DNA of 64,000 nucleotides from assembly GCA_017591395.1 (NCBI GenBank), contig WEDG01005619.1, forward strand, positions 124,001 through 188,000, read 5' to 3'. Source of the DNA: Schistocephalus solidus (taxonomy: Eukaryota > Platyhelminthes > Cestoda > Diphyllobothriidea > Diphyllobothriidae). Made by a program: the position numbers and the translations under genes. This document shows positions 1-10,980 of the stretch, piece by piece (position 1 is the stretch's first letter; the number at the start of each line of letters is the position of its first letter). Below the pieces are notes generated by a model. That model was not told where the DNA came from and did no database searches. It saw only the letters and a program-made list of their open reading frames with translations.

Positions 1-1600
1 AGACACACTCTTGCTTTGGACTGATCAAAGAGGACCTGCGGTCTTCGAATATGCGCGGTTTTACTCTGTGCCGGCAAATTTTCAGATCAAAGGGAGACGG
101 AAAAACAAGAAAGCAAAATGGCGCTGACTTAATGTCAACCAATACCATGGCTCCTCCTCTTTCCCTCCAGTCTCTCCAGTTGGTTTCAGTGGTTGCAATA
201 CTCCATTTATTTTGTCCGTCTCCAATGTGAAAGCTTGATTAAAGGGGTGATAAGGCCAAAACCTCTAGGGAACACTCTTTCTAAAATGGCCGGGGTGGAG
301 TATTCTGATTGTTGCATGGGGAGAGAGAGTGTGTGGCGCAGAATTCGATAGGACTGTACATATCTTTCTATCCTATACAATCATAAATTATGCAAGACTG
401 TATTTCACGTCCTCTGTGCTAAGAGACCTTTGCTGTGGATACAGAATAGGCTTTGTTTCATACTTACCAGGTTGTACCAGGTGATTTCAATATGGATTAC
501 ATGAAACACTTTTTAGGAACGTAGATTTTGGAATTTCGAACTCCTGCGGCCAGAAAAGAGGCGCTGCGGAACGGATTAAAACAAAGATTGCTCCCTCCAA
601 GCGACTTCGAGTATTCTAAGTCTGAGCTATCGTAGTCATACACGTCAGCTTCAACTCTGTATTTTTTATTTGTTATCTCATATATACATAGACCTCGAAA
701 CCACCTTCATGGATTACGCCAGACGTCTTCCAAAACTTTTAAAGGAACAGACCATGTAGGACCCTATTGTTCTACATGTAACCTACGATTATAGGTAAGG
801 ACCCGGAAACTCAGCCAGTTGGCGAGTTCTTATAACACAGGAGCACTGTTTCCTGAATTCCGACCTGCTCTGCAGGGAGTTCCATATATTTTCTTTGAAT
901 GGGAATAGGCTGATGCCTTGCAGATTAGGAATATTTGCGCTTTTACATTATTCATCTGCTCCTGTTATGTAAACATGCAGTATGATATCTCGCATCAAGC
1001 AGTCAATTCGCAAACCCCTAAGACACTAAATGTAACTTCGTTCGCGGGGTGGGGGGGGGATAGAGAAGGAGCATTCTCAAAATGAACATTAAACGTATAA
1101 TCGAGTGTATATTGATCAAGGTGGACGCTAAGCGGCTAAAAGGCTTTCCAATGCTTCATACACTTCACCCAGCTTATGAAAAGCAGATTTTTCATCGGCT
1201 GAATGCTAAAAACGAAATTCTCTGAGATTTATCAAAATGGTACCTCCTACTTAGGGGAAATTTTGTTTGCAACAAGGGTTTCTCTTTCCTCTTCTCTAAT
1301 AAGCATCCCCAGCCAACCCGGGGTCGTTTTCCAATCCTCATCTAAAAGTTATCAAAGGAGTAGTGTTCACGATAAAGTTCCATCAGCAATTAGTAGTCGG
1401 TAGGTCTTAACCCTTCAATGACTACCTTCTCAGAGGTAACGTGAGGCAGACAGAGCACTATACAACGATAGCAACCAGCAGAAGACTCACCGGAGCTTTT
1501 AGATAGTACCTCTACTGGGGCGAGGGGGGCACGGTAAGTCAAGGTTAGCTTATATTTATGCAAAAACGAATGTCAATATTCCCGATCTAAACCCGGCAAT
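1..1600. other. Unassigned noncoding stretch
   Basis: No reading frame with recognisable protein similarity, no RNA gene and no obvious repeat structure apart from a short G run near 1043-1058. The only short frames lack any family signature. Confidence 0.5.
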
Positions 1601-1602
1601 AT

Positions 1603-1745
1603 AACAAGCCCGTAGCTCAATGGTTAGAGCATATGAATTCTGATCAAAAGGTCATGGGTTCCAGCCTTGGGTGGTGCTCCGCCTGCGGTTGGGTATGAAT
1701 GGCTGATGACGGCTGATGAGTCAGAAATGGCCATACAGTTCTTCT
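1603..1745 (+). mobile_element. tRNA-derived SINE, copy 1
   Basis: The sequence has a tRNA-like head with an A-box-like stretch (TAGCTCAATGGTTAGAGC, 1613-1630) and a B-box-like stretch (GGTTCCAGCC, about 1658-1667). These are the two internal RNA polymerase III promoter elements. There is no convincing acceptor stem, and the head runs on into a non-tRNA body (GGCTGATGACGGCTGATGAG and onward) instead of ending. The same body layout follows a second tRNA-like head in intron 5 of the DNAJC16 gene, so I call this a SINE family, not a tRNA gene. The 3' end is only approximate because an RTE 3'-UTR copy starts just downstream. Confidence 0.6.
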
Positions 1746-1764
1746 ATATTTTTGCCCGCAATTT

Positions 1765-2640
1765 TCATCTGCCTATGTACAAAGTCCTCGTTAGTCGATA
1801 GTTCGACCGTCATAAACCGGGGATGTCCACCGTATGCTCCACGGAAGGGTGATGCAGGGACGGTGACTTGCGCGTGATTTAGTTTAAAGTGATAGTTGAC
1901 TTGCGCTGCATCTACCACACTCTCCTTTCCTCCCCCACCTGAGCCCGGTGTCATGACAGAGTCAATAAGACTGGAGATGGGAGAGGGCGCAGGTGATTTG
2001 CGCGTGATTTAGTTTAAAGTGATAGTAGACTTGCGCTGCATTTACAGCACTCTCTCCTCCTCCCCCACCTGAGCCCGGTGTTATGACAGAGTCAAGAAGA
2101 CTGGAGATGGGAAGAGGGTGCAGGTGGCTGGTGCGGCCGGAGCCGCCCCTGGGCATACCACCACACCTGGCTCGGATCCCACAGAGTGGGAGTGTCATAA
2201 AGACCACATTAAGAAGGAGCCATTGCAGCCTGACTCTCAGTCCGCCAGTCAGCCACTCCACACAAAACACACATTGGGCTGACCACGCAGTCAGAATTAT
2301 CCTTTCCGTTGGCAACCTTCCAAGCCACGGCTTTTAGCGCACCGTGATAGTTTCAAGCGCGTAAGATTGTTTATAGTGAGGAAAATACGCTGAGCTCTCG
2401 ACCTCACTTTCCCCCACTTTCAATAATCAGACCACTGTCCGAGCCGGTCAGTTGTCTGATGCGGAAGTGGGCGCAGCTGCTGGTGACCTCGTCTACGTGC
2501 ACTACGTACACGACCTGGCCTCCCAAACATAAGCAGGGGGTTGAACGTCTTACATCTCACATGAGTGAGATAGCCTCTCACATGAGTGAGACATCCAGTC
2601 AATGGGGTGAACCACACCTGCGAAATTAGACCACCGTGCA
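1765..2640 (-). mobile_element. Solo 3'-UTR copy of the RTE-ZF element
   Basis: This stretch matches, by eye, the 3' noncoding part of the two RTE copies near 17.7-19.2 kb and 53.4-54.3 kb. Shared landmarks include GTATGCTCCACGGAA near the element's 3' end, CACCTGAGCCCGGTGT, AAGAAGGAGCCATTGCAGCC, CCAAGCCACGGCTTTTAGCG and TTTCAAGCGCGT. No reverse-transcriptase sequence is present, so it is a strongly 5'-truncated insertion or a nonautonomous derivative. A segment of about 115 bp is duplicated in tandem (about 1870-1983 and 1985-2098, each containing TTTAGTTTAAAGTGATAG and CACCTGAGCCCGGTGT). Short frames on both strands here are not genes. Confidence 0.75.
2555..2591. repeat. Two tandem copies of a 16-bp hairpin
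   Basis: TCTCACATGAGTGAGA occurs at 2555-2570 and again at 2576-2591, separated by TAGCC. Each copy is an inverted repeat (TCTCAC / GTGAGA). A single related copy (TCTCACATGTGTGAGA) sits at the matching place in the RTE 3' UTR near 18,376, so the doubling is specific to this copy. Confidence 0.7.
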
Positions 2641-4304
2641 GTGTAATATGAACAAACTGGGAAAGGCACAGACGGTAACCGGTTGTACCATTGTGTGGAG
2701 AATCCTTTTAAATCATCCTGACTCACTTTTTCCTCAGAAACCGAACTGATATTCTGCAAGGACAGTCTGAAAAATTTGCACAGGTTATCCTCGATTTGGT
2801 AGTCACCATTTATAAAATCTGCCGGTTATTGTAGTCGGATAATGAGAGTTTCCGTTTAAATCCGAGTCCAGTCGCAACTATGAAGACATTATCGTCCATA
2901 CACAAATACAGGAGTATCTGCAAATGGGACTTATCTAGTGCGACAGAAAGACAGGTAGTTAGAAGACAACTGCGGAAATAAGCAGCAAATCTGAAGATTT
3001 TCTTGCGTTGCTTCGGCGTCTATTTGCGCTGAATTTCACATGCCCAGACGGTTAGTGCGAAGAAGCTATGAAACGGAAGACCCTTTGAACGAATTACAGA
3101 CCCAAGCTGACTGAAGTGACTGCGGTAGGTCTCCAAGACGTCTCGGCAACTGCTTGGGTGAAGAGTAACAGGTGCCATCGCCTCTTGGGCGGGACGTTAA
3201 TGCTCAGGTAAATAGTTGAGAGCACCAACTCAACGATACTCAATACCAGAACAAAACTCAACACCACACTTGGAGCTTTTAAGCGCAAGCGAAGGCTGAA
3301 ATATTTATTTTAAATGGCAACAGTTTCTGGCCTTCTTTTTTCCTAATCTTGCCCAAACAAGTTGGGTTTAGATACTGGACACAGAAAGCGCTAACACGCT
3401 GCGTACAGTGGGTGCCAAAAGGTAAAGTCTGGGGGAAATCATAAGGGAAGAGCCTGACATGAAATAGCGCGGCCGTTTAAGAGTGAGCACAACACTGGAG
3501 TCCTAGCGAGCTAGTGTGCCGGAAGTCTGTGACTCGGACACTCGTGTGCTGTGCTGATTGCCACGGAAGAACGCCGAACCTCGTCTACACGGTAGAACCT
3601 CGGTTCGAAACACGAATGTAGAATGACATGGTAGTTCGTTGATCACCGTCAATGAAAACCACTACTGTTTCGGGCACCGCAATGGTGGCTTGCGCACGTG
3701 ACTTTATTTGCAGTGAAACGGCTTGCACGGCGTAGACTGTACACACATCGTGCCCTAGTAGCAAATCAACGTCAGGATATCCGGAAATGCCTGCAAGTTT
3801 AGTGGGTAACAGAGATGAATAGTCTGCCTGTGAGTACCAGAGCACTGCATAGATTTCGCATAAGTGAGTGGGTTATAAAAACCATTTTGTGAAGGACCCA
3901 GTGCAGTGCTAAGTAGACCCAAGTTGCCGAGTCAGTTGGCGACCCCTAAGCCCAGAAGTTTACTTCATCGAGGACATTATATCAATTTGCGGTTATTCAT
4001 AAGAACAAGACACCAGTCGTGATCGGAAAGGATTCCACAGCCCAGAAACGAGACAAGAGCTGCATGTCGTTGGACGTAACTCTTTAATCCTACTGAGTTC
4101 ATTTCAAAGTTTTTTTTTAGCGGAGACAAACATGTTTTAGGTAGTCAACGCAAAAGTGTATAAAGCACTAAGAGTAAAGTTGAGAGCCTTGTAAACCGAT
4201 TTGAAAAAATCCGTGGAAACTACAAAAGCCGTATGACACCCTGAAATGTCTGACTAGTTGTAGGTTTTTCATATCAAGTCTCTACCCGTGCATAACATTT
4301 AGCT

Positions 4305-4541
4305 TTAGGACGTATAGCAAAGCAACTTTGCAATTAGCCAAGAGCAAAAAGGAGACGTAAAATATACTATCAAAGGGCACTGATGAATGGCACATAAGTA
4401 GCATTTTAAACTTATCTCAGAGGGCGATGGCTGCACCAGTTCGATCAGAATCGCTAGCAAAATCCCCATGCTAGTACCGGGAGCATTACTCAGTGCCTGG
4501 CACTTCAAACTGCGCACCTCGGAGAGGCACAATACGTTCAC
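4305..4541 (-). pseudogene. Possible RTE endonuclease remnant
   Basis: A 78-codon frame begins near a CLSEVR motif, which in RTE-type endonucleases follows the first beta strand (CCLSEVR occurs in the clear endonuclease at 56.15 kb). Downstream the hydrophobic pattern is only loosely like the rest of the domain and no catalytic residues can be assigned. It may be a decayed fragment or chance similarity. Confidence 0.25.
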
Positions 4542-5429
4542 ATTTTGCTGTACCAGAGGTTATGCGGTATCAGGACAAGAACCATGCATTTCATACCCGA
4601 GGTACTGCATTACTCCCAAATAGGCTGGCTTACATACCATATGTACCATGCAGCTCACGAAACCTCCGATGTTGGCTAGGCCTTTAGCGTGCAAGTCAGC
4701 GGTAACAAAAAGAACTTAGTTGTTGATTTTTAATTTCCTCAGAAATTAATAGCTAACTGAGAGTAAATCAGGACGTAGCTAGGCACAGTTCTTATCCAGC
4801 ATGCAAGTCCTTCGTCAGTGGATCCTTTGGAAGTTCTCACCTTGCTAGCTCTTCCGCGGTGGATCCGCAATCGCGTATTCGTCAGAAGTAAAGCTGCTAT
4901 TTTGCACCTAAGCCCCGTTATGGGGGCATCCGTAACTCATGGGATCAAAATGCCGCTAGGCTAACAGGTATGCCAGGTCCTTCAGCGAATCTTTATGTCC
5001 CAGATATCCCAGCCAGTCCACATGTGCCCCAATAGCCTAACAAATATTTATTATTGGGGCTGCCGTGTTTGGCTAGTAGGTAGTAAGGAGACACTTTAGA
5101 GGAAGGTATAGGCGAAGACTAAAAAGCCCCTCCCGTGTCATTAGAATATTAAAACGAGAATTGCAAGCGAATTGATTTTTTAATCAAAAACAGCGAATAA
5201 ATTCAAACTTTTGTTAATGGCCTTGGATTGTGCAGGGTAATTTTCGTGTACAGTACGGTTGCCTTCGGTCGTAATAAGATTCCCAAACGTCCAAGGAAAT
5301 TAAGTATACTTTTTGTCGCGGGCTTTTTGAAAACCAGCCCAAAATTGCTGCTGGTAGGGATGCCTTGTATAGCTGCCTAAACAGGAAAGGAGAAGAGGAA
5401 CTGCCCACAGTAAAAGAAGATTTTGTTCC

Positions 5430-5660
5430 GAATTTCGGGGAAATTAGGTTAAGGATTAAGGTGAGGGTAAGAGGCAAGCTTAGGACTAAGTTTAAGGTTA
5501 CGCTGAAGGTCAGAGGTAGGGTTGGGATCAGGATCATTTTAAGGGGTGTGGTTTGGATTCACGCTAACCGTAGGGTTAAGGTTTAGGGAAGTGGCAGGGT
5601 TAAGATTAAGGTTACATGTTAGTTTTATGTTAGGGTTAAGACATGGCACTATTTACCCTT
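5430..5660 (+). repeat. Degenerate telomere-like (TTAGGG-related) array
   Basis: The strand is rich in GGTTAAGG, AGGGTTAAG, GTTAGGGTTAAG and similar variants, irregularly spaced. TTAGGG is the flatworm telomere unit, so this resembles an old interstitial telomeric tract or a minisatellite of similar composition. The open frames through it (both strands) are by-products of the repeat. Confidence 0.5.
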
Positions 5661-5755
5661 CCAGAAATTTACAGCAATCGCACCTTTGTTAAGTGGGCGA
5701 AGCATTCCCGTGTCCGCCTTAGGCGATCATACAGGGCATCCTTACCTTGCTGTTA

Positions 5756-5772
5756 CATATATATATATATAT
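5756..5772. repeat. (TA)n microsatellite
   Basis: Short uninterrupted alternating AT run. Confidence 0.9.
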
Positions 5773-5929
5773 TCCAAATTACATTTACTTTTATCACAGA
5801 GGCACACACGCCCCAGTTTCCTACTTGGGATCTTTGTGTTGGAGCAGATCATTACAGGGTGATCTTCTAGCCCGGATAACTTCAAAGTTATTTCCTTCAA
5901 CGACTGGCAAAGAAAGAAGCCAAAAACAG

Positions 5930-5958
5930 CAGTAACAACAACAACAACAGCAACAACT
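5930..5958. repeat. (AAC)n microsatellite
   Basis: Imperfect run of AAC units with single CAG interruptions. Confidence 0.85.
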
Positions 5959-6196
5959 ATAAACCCTCCTAGGACGGATTCCAGACCTGAGCGAGCAGGA
6001 AACACCCCCCAGTGCACTTTTCTGAGAGTCATCTGGGGGGAAGTGAAACGTTCGAGAGGTTACCATGACGGGCATCTCGGTGCAATTCGCAGGTACACGG
6101 AGCGCCGCACGCTCCCTCGACTGGGTGGCTCCGTGCGCCCACGGGGCAAGTGCGGTGTGCAGCACCCGAGAGATTGGAGAGAGAGGGAGAGAGCCA

Positions 6197-6224
6197 GACG
6201 ACGACGACGACGACGACGACGACT
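6197..6224. repeat. (ACG)n microsatellite
   Basis: About nine consecutive ACG/GAC units. The arginine- and valine-rich frames through it are artefacts. Confidence 0.9.
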
Positions 6225-6904
6225 GTCATTAATCACACACAGGCTCCCACGCCACCAGCCGCATCACACCGGGACGCACCGTCCTCCCTGAGAATTCCTC
6301 ACTCCCGCCTGTGGTGATTGTGCTTGGGGAGACATGTGAAGCGGCCTAGATTACAGTGGCAGCACCAGCTACAAAGACGGTGCAACAAAGAGCGCCCAAA
6401 CAAGAAACGTTGACTGGAGATGGGGTGAGGGGGTATTGAGAGGGGGATTCATCCTCTCTGGCTATTTCTACTGACGAGAAAGAAAGGCAGTGAAACCGAA
6501 ACTCGTATTGATAAGAAGGGCCATGCAGCGAAGGACTGAAACAGGTCCAGGATCCCTCTTATCCTCAAGAAGAAGCGGATGATTGATAATCCGTACTGCG
6601 TGGACATTAGCTTTCAGTGTTGTAGACATTCGATTTTGCCCTCCATTGTGACAGGAGTTCCTTTGGCGGCAGTCTTTTGAAATGCTTCGAACAACAATTT
6701 TGACATTCAGTTATTACTGATGTAGGCGATAATGAAAATTCAACTAGCCCGCGAACTCAAAAATGTTGATTCGGTTGGGGCCATTATCAGCTGGGATCTT
6801 CTACCCAGCTGCTTTCAAATTGGCCTCATTTAAGGGCGATTTCAAACAAATAACTCACAAATAACTCACTGCAACACAAAACAAGAGTACTACAACACAG
6901 GGAG

Positions 6905-7275
6905 GGATGATTCAGATCCAAACTGAGTTGGGCACCATAAAGGCCACATTAGGAAGGAGCCGTTGCAGCCTGACTCTCAGTCCACCAAACAGACACTCAA
7001 CTCAAACACACTGGGCTGATCACGCGGTCCAAGTTATTCCGTCAGTTGGCAACCTTCCAAACCATGGCTTTTAGTACACCGTTATAGTTTCAAGCGCGTC
7101 AAATTGTTTATAGGGAGGAAAATGCGCTGAGCTGTCGACCTCACTCTCTCTCTCCCCCCCCCATCCCCAGAATTAGCCCACCGTCGGAGCCGGTCAGTTT
7201 TCTGGTGCGGGGTGGGCGCATTGACTGACAGGGCCTGCGTACCCGTCTTCAAGAGCCACAGAACGACCTTACCCC
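6905..7275 (-). mobile_element. Solo 3'-UTR fragment of the RTE-ZF element
   Basis: This stretch carries the same landmarks in the same order and orientation as the copy 1 RTE 3' UTR: CATAAAGGCCACATTAGGAAG, AGCCTGACTCTCAGTCC, GGCAACCTTCCAA, TTTCAAGCGCGT, then CGCTGAGCTGTCGACCTCAC and GAGCCGGTCAGTT. It is shorter than the 1.8-2.6 kb copy and has no coding part. Confidence 0.75.
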
Positions 7276-7279
7276 CACA

Positions 7280-10200
7280 TTTACACATACATACTCTCTC
7301 TCTCTTTCCCTCCTTCTCTTGATTGTTCTCGCTCTTTCTCAGACGACTGCAACTTCCAGAAAACTTCAAGAATCGAGCGGTGAAATAGAAGCATCTGCAG
7401 TAAAGATGTTTTGAAATGAAAACAGCAAAACATAAAATTCACCCCTCAAAAGATCTCAACTTAGAGCTTTCTCTGGCGAACCGCTCTTTCTTTTTGATGC
7501 CTGAGGCGAAATGAAGAGATAACTAATGTCCACAAAGTGTAAGCAACGAAATTAATTGAGTATTTTCGGAATGCAAATCCTCACATTCATTTGAACAAGG
7601 TTTTTAAGAGCGAAAACGGGAATTCAATACGAAGAGCAGGATAGATAAGTTGAAAATGTTTCTTAGACTTAAATTCAAACTTCCCTCTAGGGAAGATAGA
7701 GAGCAAGGGAGATGTCCCGGCTCAGCATGGATTTCTCATGAATTTTGTTCAACAGAGCCCGTCTGATTATAGGATGAAACATAGGAACAGCAAGTTTACT
7801 TTTCAGTCTTTGATGAAGAAACTTTTGCAACATAGGAAAACGGCCCTCAGAATTAGCTCATACTTTGTGTCTCACTTTAGGTCCAAGCGCCTTCCATGAT
7901 GGAGAATTTAAATTTTCATGCGCTGGGACCTAGTATGTCAAATACGTGGAAGCTCATGAAGAAAATGGCCATCAACCTAAGCTTTCGAAAAAAATAGTGA
8001 TTAAGTGACGTTTTGACACTTATTGGCACAAAATTGTCTGCCCAAGTTGATTAATATATGGCGGTCTGCTAGCATTTGATTGAGCATAATTTTAGTCACC
8101 TTCTGAAATAGATCATTGTACAATGAATGTGCACTTTTCATTGATTTAGTATATTTTGAAGAGCTCAATCATACCTTCAAGGATTCCCAAAAATAATTAT
8201 ATAATAACTTTATAGGGTTTCTTAACATACTGCACTCGCAGAAGGGTGATAATCCAGTTTCGAAAGCTTTATATATATGAACACAATACGCACCACCTCT
8301 TGTCCGTGTAAAGTTTGATTTTTCCCGCACTGCAATCCTCCAGTTATATTAGTCACTTAGAGTTAGGAAAATAATTTTTCATGGAAGTAAATTTGAATTT
8401 CTTCTTACATTAATCTAAGTTGACGCTTTGAAAACTATAAAATGACCTGTCTCTCGAACATTTAATCTGCAGTGCAGGAAGGCTTGGTATGCCCGTGTAT
8501 AATTTTTTAAACAGTTTTAGAAGTGCCAGGCTAGTGAATGCTCCTAAAGCTGGTCACTAGACCGTGGGACCAGTCGTATAATCGAGGTAAATACTTAATA
8601 CCGAAAAGGGATCCTAAGTGCTACAGTGACACTAAGCACTTTAATAAAGCAAAAATTCACTCAAAGAAACAAGACGGAGACGATAACCCACAGGTTGGAC
8701 AGAAAAAAAACTATTTGTGGGCTAAAACTCTAAGTAAGTGGTCTGCATAAGCCTGTAGCCAGTGGTGAATGGGCCAGCTGACGAGAATGCCAAAGTAAAC
8801 GGCAGTTGCTTGAGCGGGGCGGGTCCGGGGGCGACATTCTCAAAATTTGATGTTCGGGGATTGGCCCAAGTTAACCTTCGTTGGTCTGACCACAAATTCA
8901 CACCACGTCTAATACGCTAAGGTACGATTTTACACTATTTCGCAAAATTTTCCCACAGGACGCACATTTCAAAAGGAGGGTAGGAGGGTCCAAACGTTGT
9001 GAAAATTTTCATATGATGGTATTCTCTGGAGAATTAGATCTACTGTTCAGTCAGTGCAAAACAATTCGACTCAGTATGAACCACTTAACCGGAGTCCGCT
9101 TTATTGTCTTTTCTATCCTTATATTGCAGTTAAGCTGGGCATTGAAAATTATTTAACTTTGTTTATTGCATACGTAGGGTTTTGCTGTGAGATTCTTTTA
9201 AGTGGTTTTAAAAATTTACATGAATACATATGGAGTGTACATATTGACCAAGAGGAAAAAGTCGTTTTCGTAAACCTTCATGCTACTGATAGTATCAAGA
9301 TTGAGTTGCGGCAAACTGGGATCCTATACTGAGGCCGAATTGAGCTAAAGGCAAGAATGTTATTCTAGACAGTCGACCTGTGCAACTATTTTTTGAAATT
9401 AACCCGATAAGAGGTAGGTACTTTACATATGTTAGTAGCGTACATGCAACGGTTAAATACGCTGGTTCAGGAAATCAAACAATGGGCAGGAAAATGAGCT
9501 TCACGTCCTGGTTACTCTGCCATAAAATTAGAAGCGTTCGCAATTTTTGATGCCTCCGCTGACAATTTGGATGTGCTGAACTTTTTGATATTCTTAAAGT
9601 CTAATGGCGCTGGAAGTAACTCATCGTCATTGTTCTTGTGCATCACCGCCAAATGGTTGCAGCGCTTAATTTCTGAAGAGGCCTTTAGTGATTATCAATC
9701 AAAGCCCAGTTGAAGTGAAAGGCTCTCAGTAACTCAATTTGGCCAGCAAGCCCCGACCGGAACACTTTTCTTAATATGCGGAGAGCAAAGATATGGCAGA
9801 CAAAAAGTGCCTCAGATATCACATTTTTAGAGTTTCGAAACTGCATTGGGCAGCATCCATATTTGAAAACCTGCAAACCATACCGGAAAGGAAATGAAGG
9901 CTTAATTTGGGCAGCTAATGAAACATATGTATGCAATGTTTTGAATGGAAACTGTAGCCTAAATGATACCTTATGGAAGTTTCGCTTCGACTTTCCAATG
10001 CATAATGTTCCCTCACCTAGTGAATAATCTCTGTCATGCTCTACTGAGGAGTCAAGTTCATGTCCTAAGCTCTGCCACAAAAAAAAACTGTGTTACATAC
10101 GCTCAAACGTCACAGAAAATGGTTTTATCAACATAGTATGAATATTCCTAATTAATTACAAATGAATCAATAGCTTCACCCTGAATTCCACAACACTACC

Positions 10201-10780
10201 TCAAACCACAAATACGACTTAGCCTTATGCGAAAGCGCAATGAGTCCTTTGCTCAACTGCTGGAATGTTTGTTTAAAATGTTCAAAGATCAACTAAAATG
10301 GGCCTGGTTAGCATATTGTAAACGCTAACAAAGAAGAAGATAAGCAACATTTTTGACTGTGCTTTCCAGGGAAATAAGGGTTAAGGTTGGAGTTAGGTTT
10401 ACTATAAGAGTAAGGACACGGGAACGAGTGTATTTCTTGTAAATTGGCGCCATGCCACCTATATTACCTAGGTACTGTACCTATGTTCCTCTCCTGTCAG
10501 GGGGCAGGGGGCGATGGAAGGGAAGGGGTACATAAACGATTACCACCAGTGTTATTATCGCTGAACCACAGCTATCTTGGATCCAATGATGATTACGCTT
10601 TACTTCATATCGAGCCAGTCATGCGTAAACCGTGATTCTCGATTCATTCTAACACATTGCTGTCCAGATATCGCGAAATACCTGTCCTACACGTTCTGAG
10701 CTGCTGTGACTGTTAAATTTCTGTCGGATAGCATGCTGTCTTCCAGTGACCAGTTTTGGTGTAGAGCGATAAAAAAAACA
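7280..10780. other. Unassigned stretch with orphan reading frames
   Basis: Three plus-strand frames of 70-92 codons (8538-8750, 9054-9332, 9776-10027) match no family I recognise. The last has four well-spaced cysteines and two N-glycosylation-type sites (NET, NCS), but no splice signals that join it to a neighbour. None is supported as a gene. A short telomere-like patch lies near 10,375-10,410. Confidence 0.4.
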
Positions 10781-10840
10781 ATGAATCAGCTCAAAAGAAG
10801 AAGAAGAAGATGTGATCACTGGAACATGGTGTTTATGGGC

Positions 10841-10878
10841 CTGACGTTTCGGATTCTCTCTCAAACCCATAATCACAG
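10841..10878 (-). ncRNA. Decayed hammerhead-like motif of Penelope terminus
   Basis: On the minus strand the stretch ends CCGAAACGTCAGG, preceded by a stem-II-like hairpin (GGGTTT ... GAATCC around a GAGAGA-type loop). In place of the CTGATGA core there is a disrupted GTGATTA. Penelope-like elements are known to carry hammerhead ribozymes in their terminal repeats. This copy keeps the 3' half but the catalytic core is altered, so it is probably inactive. Its place just downstream of the endonuclease frame fits the element's 3' end. Confidence 0.5.
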
Positions 10879-10980
10879 ACAGTAGCAGAAATGGCGAACC
10901 GTATTTATAGTACGTAATGACCACGCGAACACGTGCGTACTACAATAAGCAGCTATCGCGATTACCGCTGGGGTCGTAAT

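Larger units (their letters stand above)
2760..6900. other. Unassigned stretch with scattered repeats
   Basis: No host gene is supported. The stretch contains a possible LINE endonuclease remnant (4305-4541, minus), a telomere-like degenerate array (5430-5660) and short microsatellites, which are listed separately. Frames elsewhere are short and match no family I recognise. Confidence 0.45.

Noticed and set aside
1607..1680. A functional tRNA gene
   Set aside because: A and B boxes are present but there is no acceptor stem pairing, and the sequence continues into a SINE body.
5365..5586. Basic 73-codon frame (RIKVRVRGKLRTKFKVTLKV)
   Set aside because: It is the translation of the telomere-like GGTTAAGG repeats.
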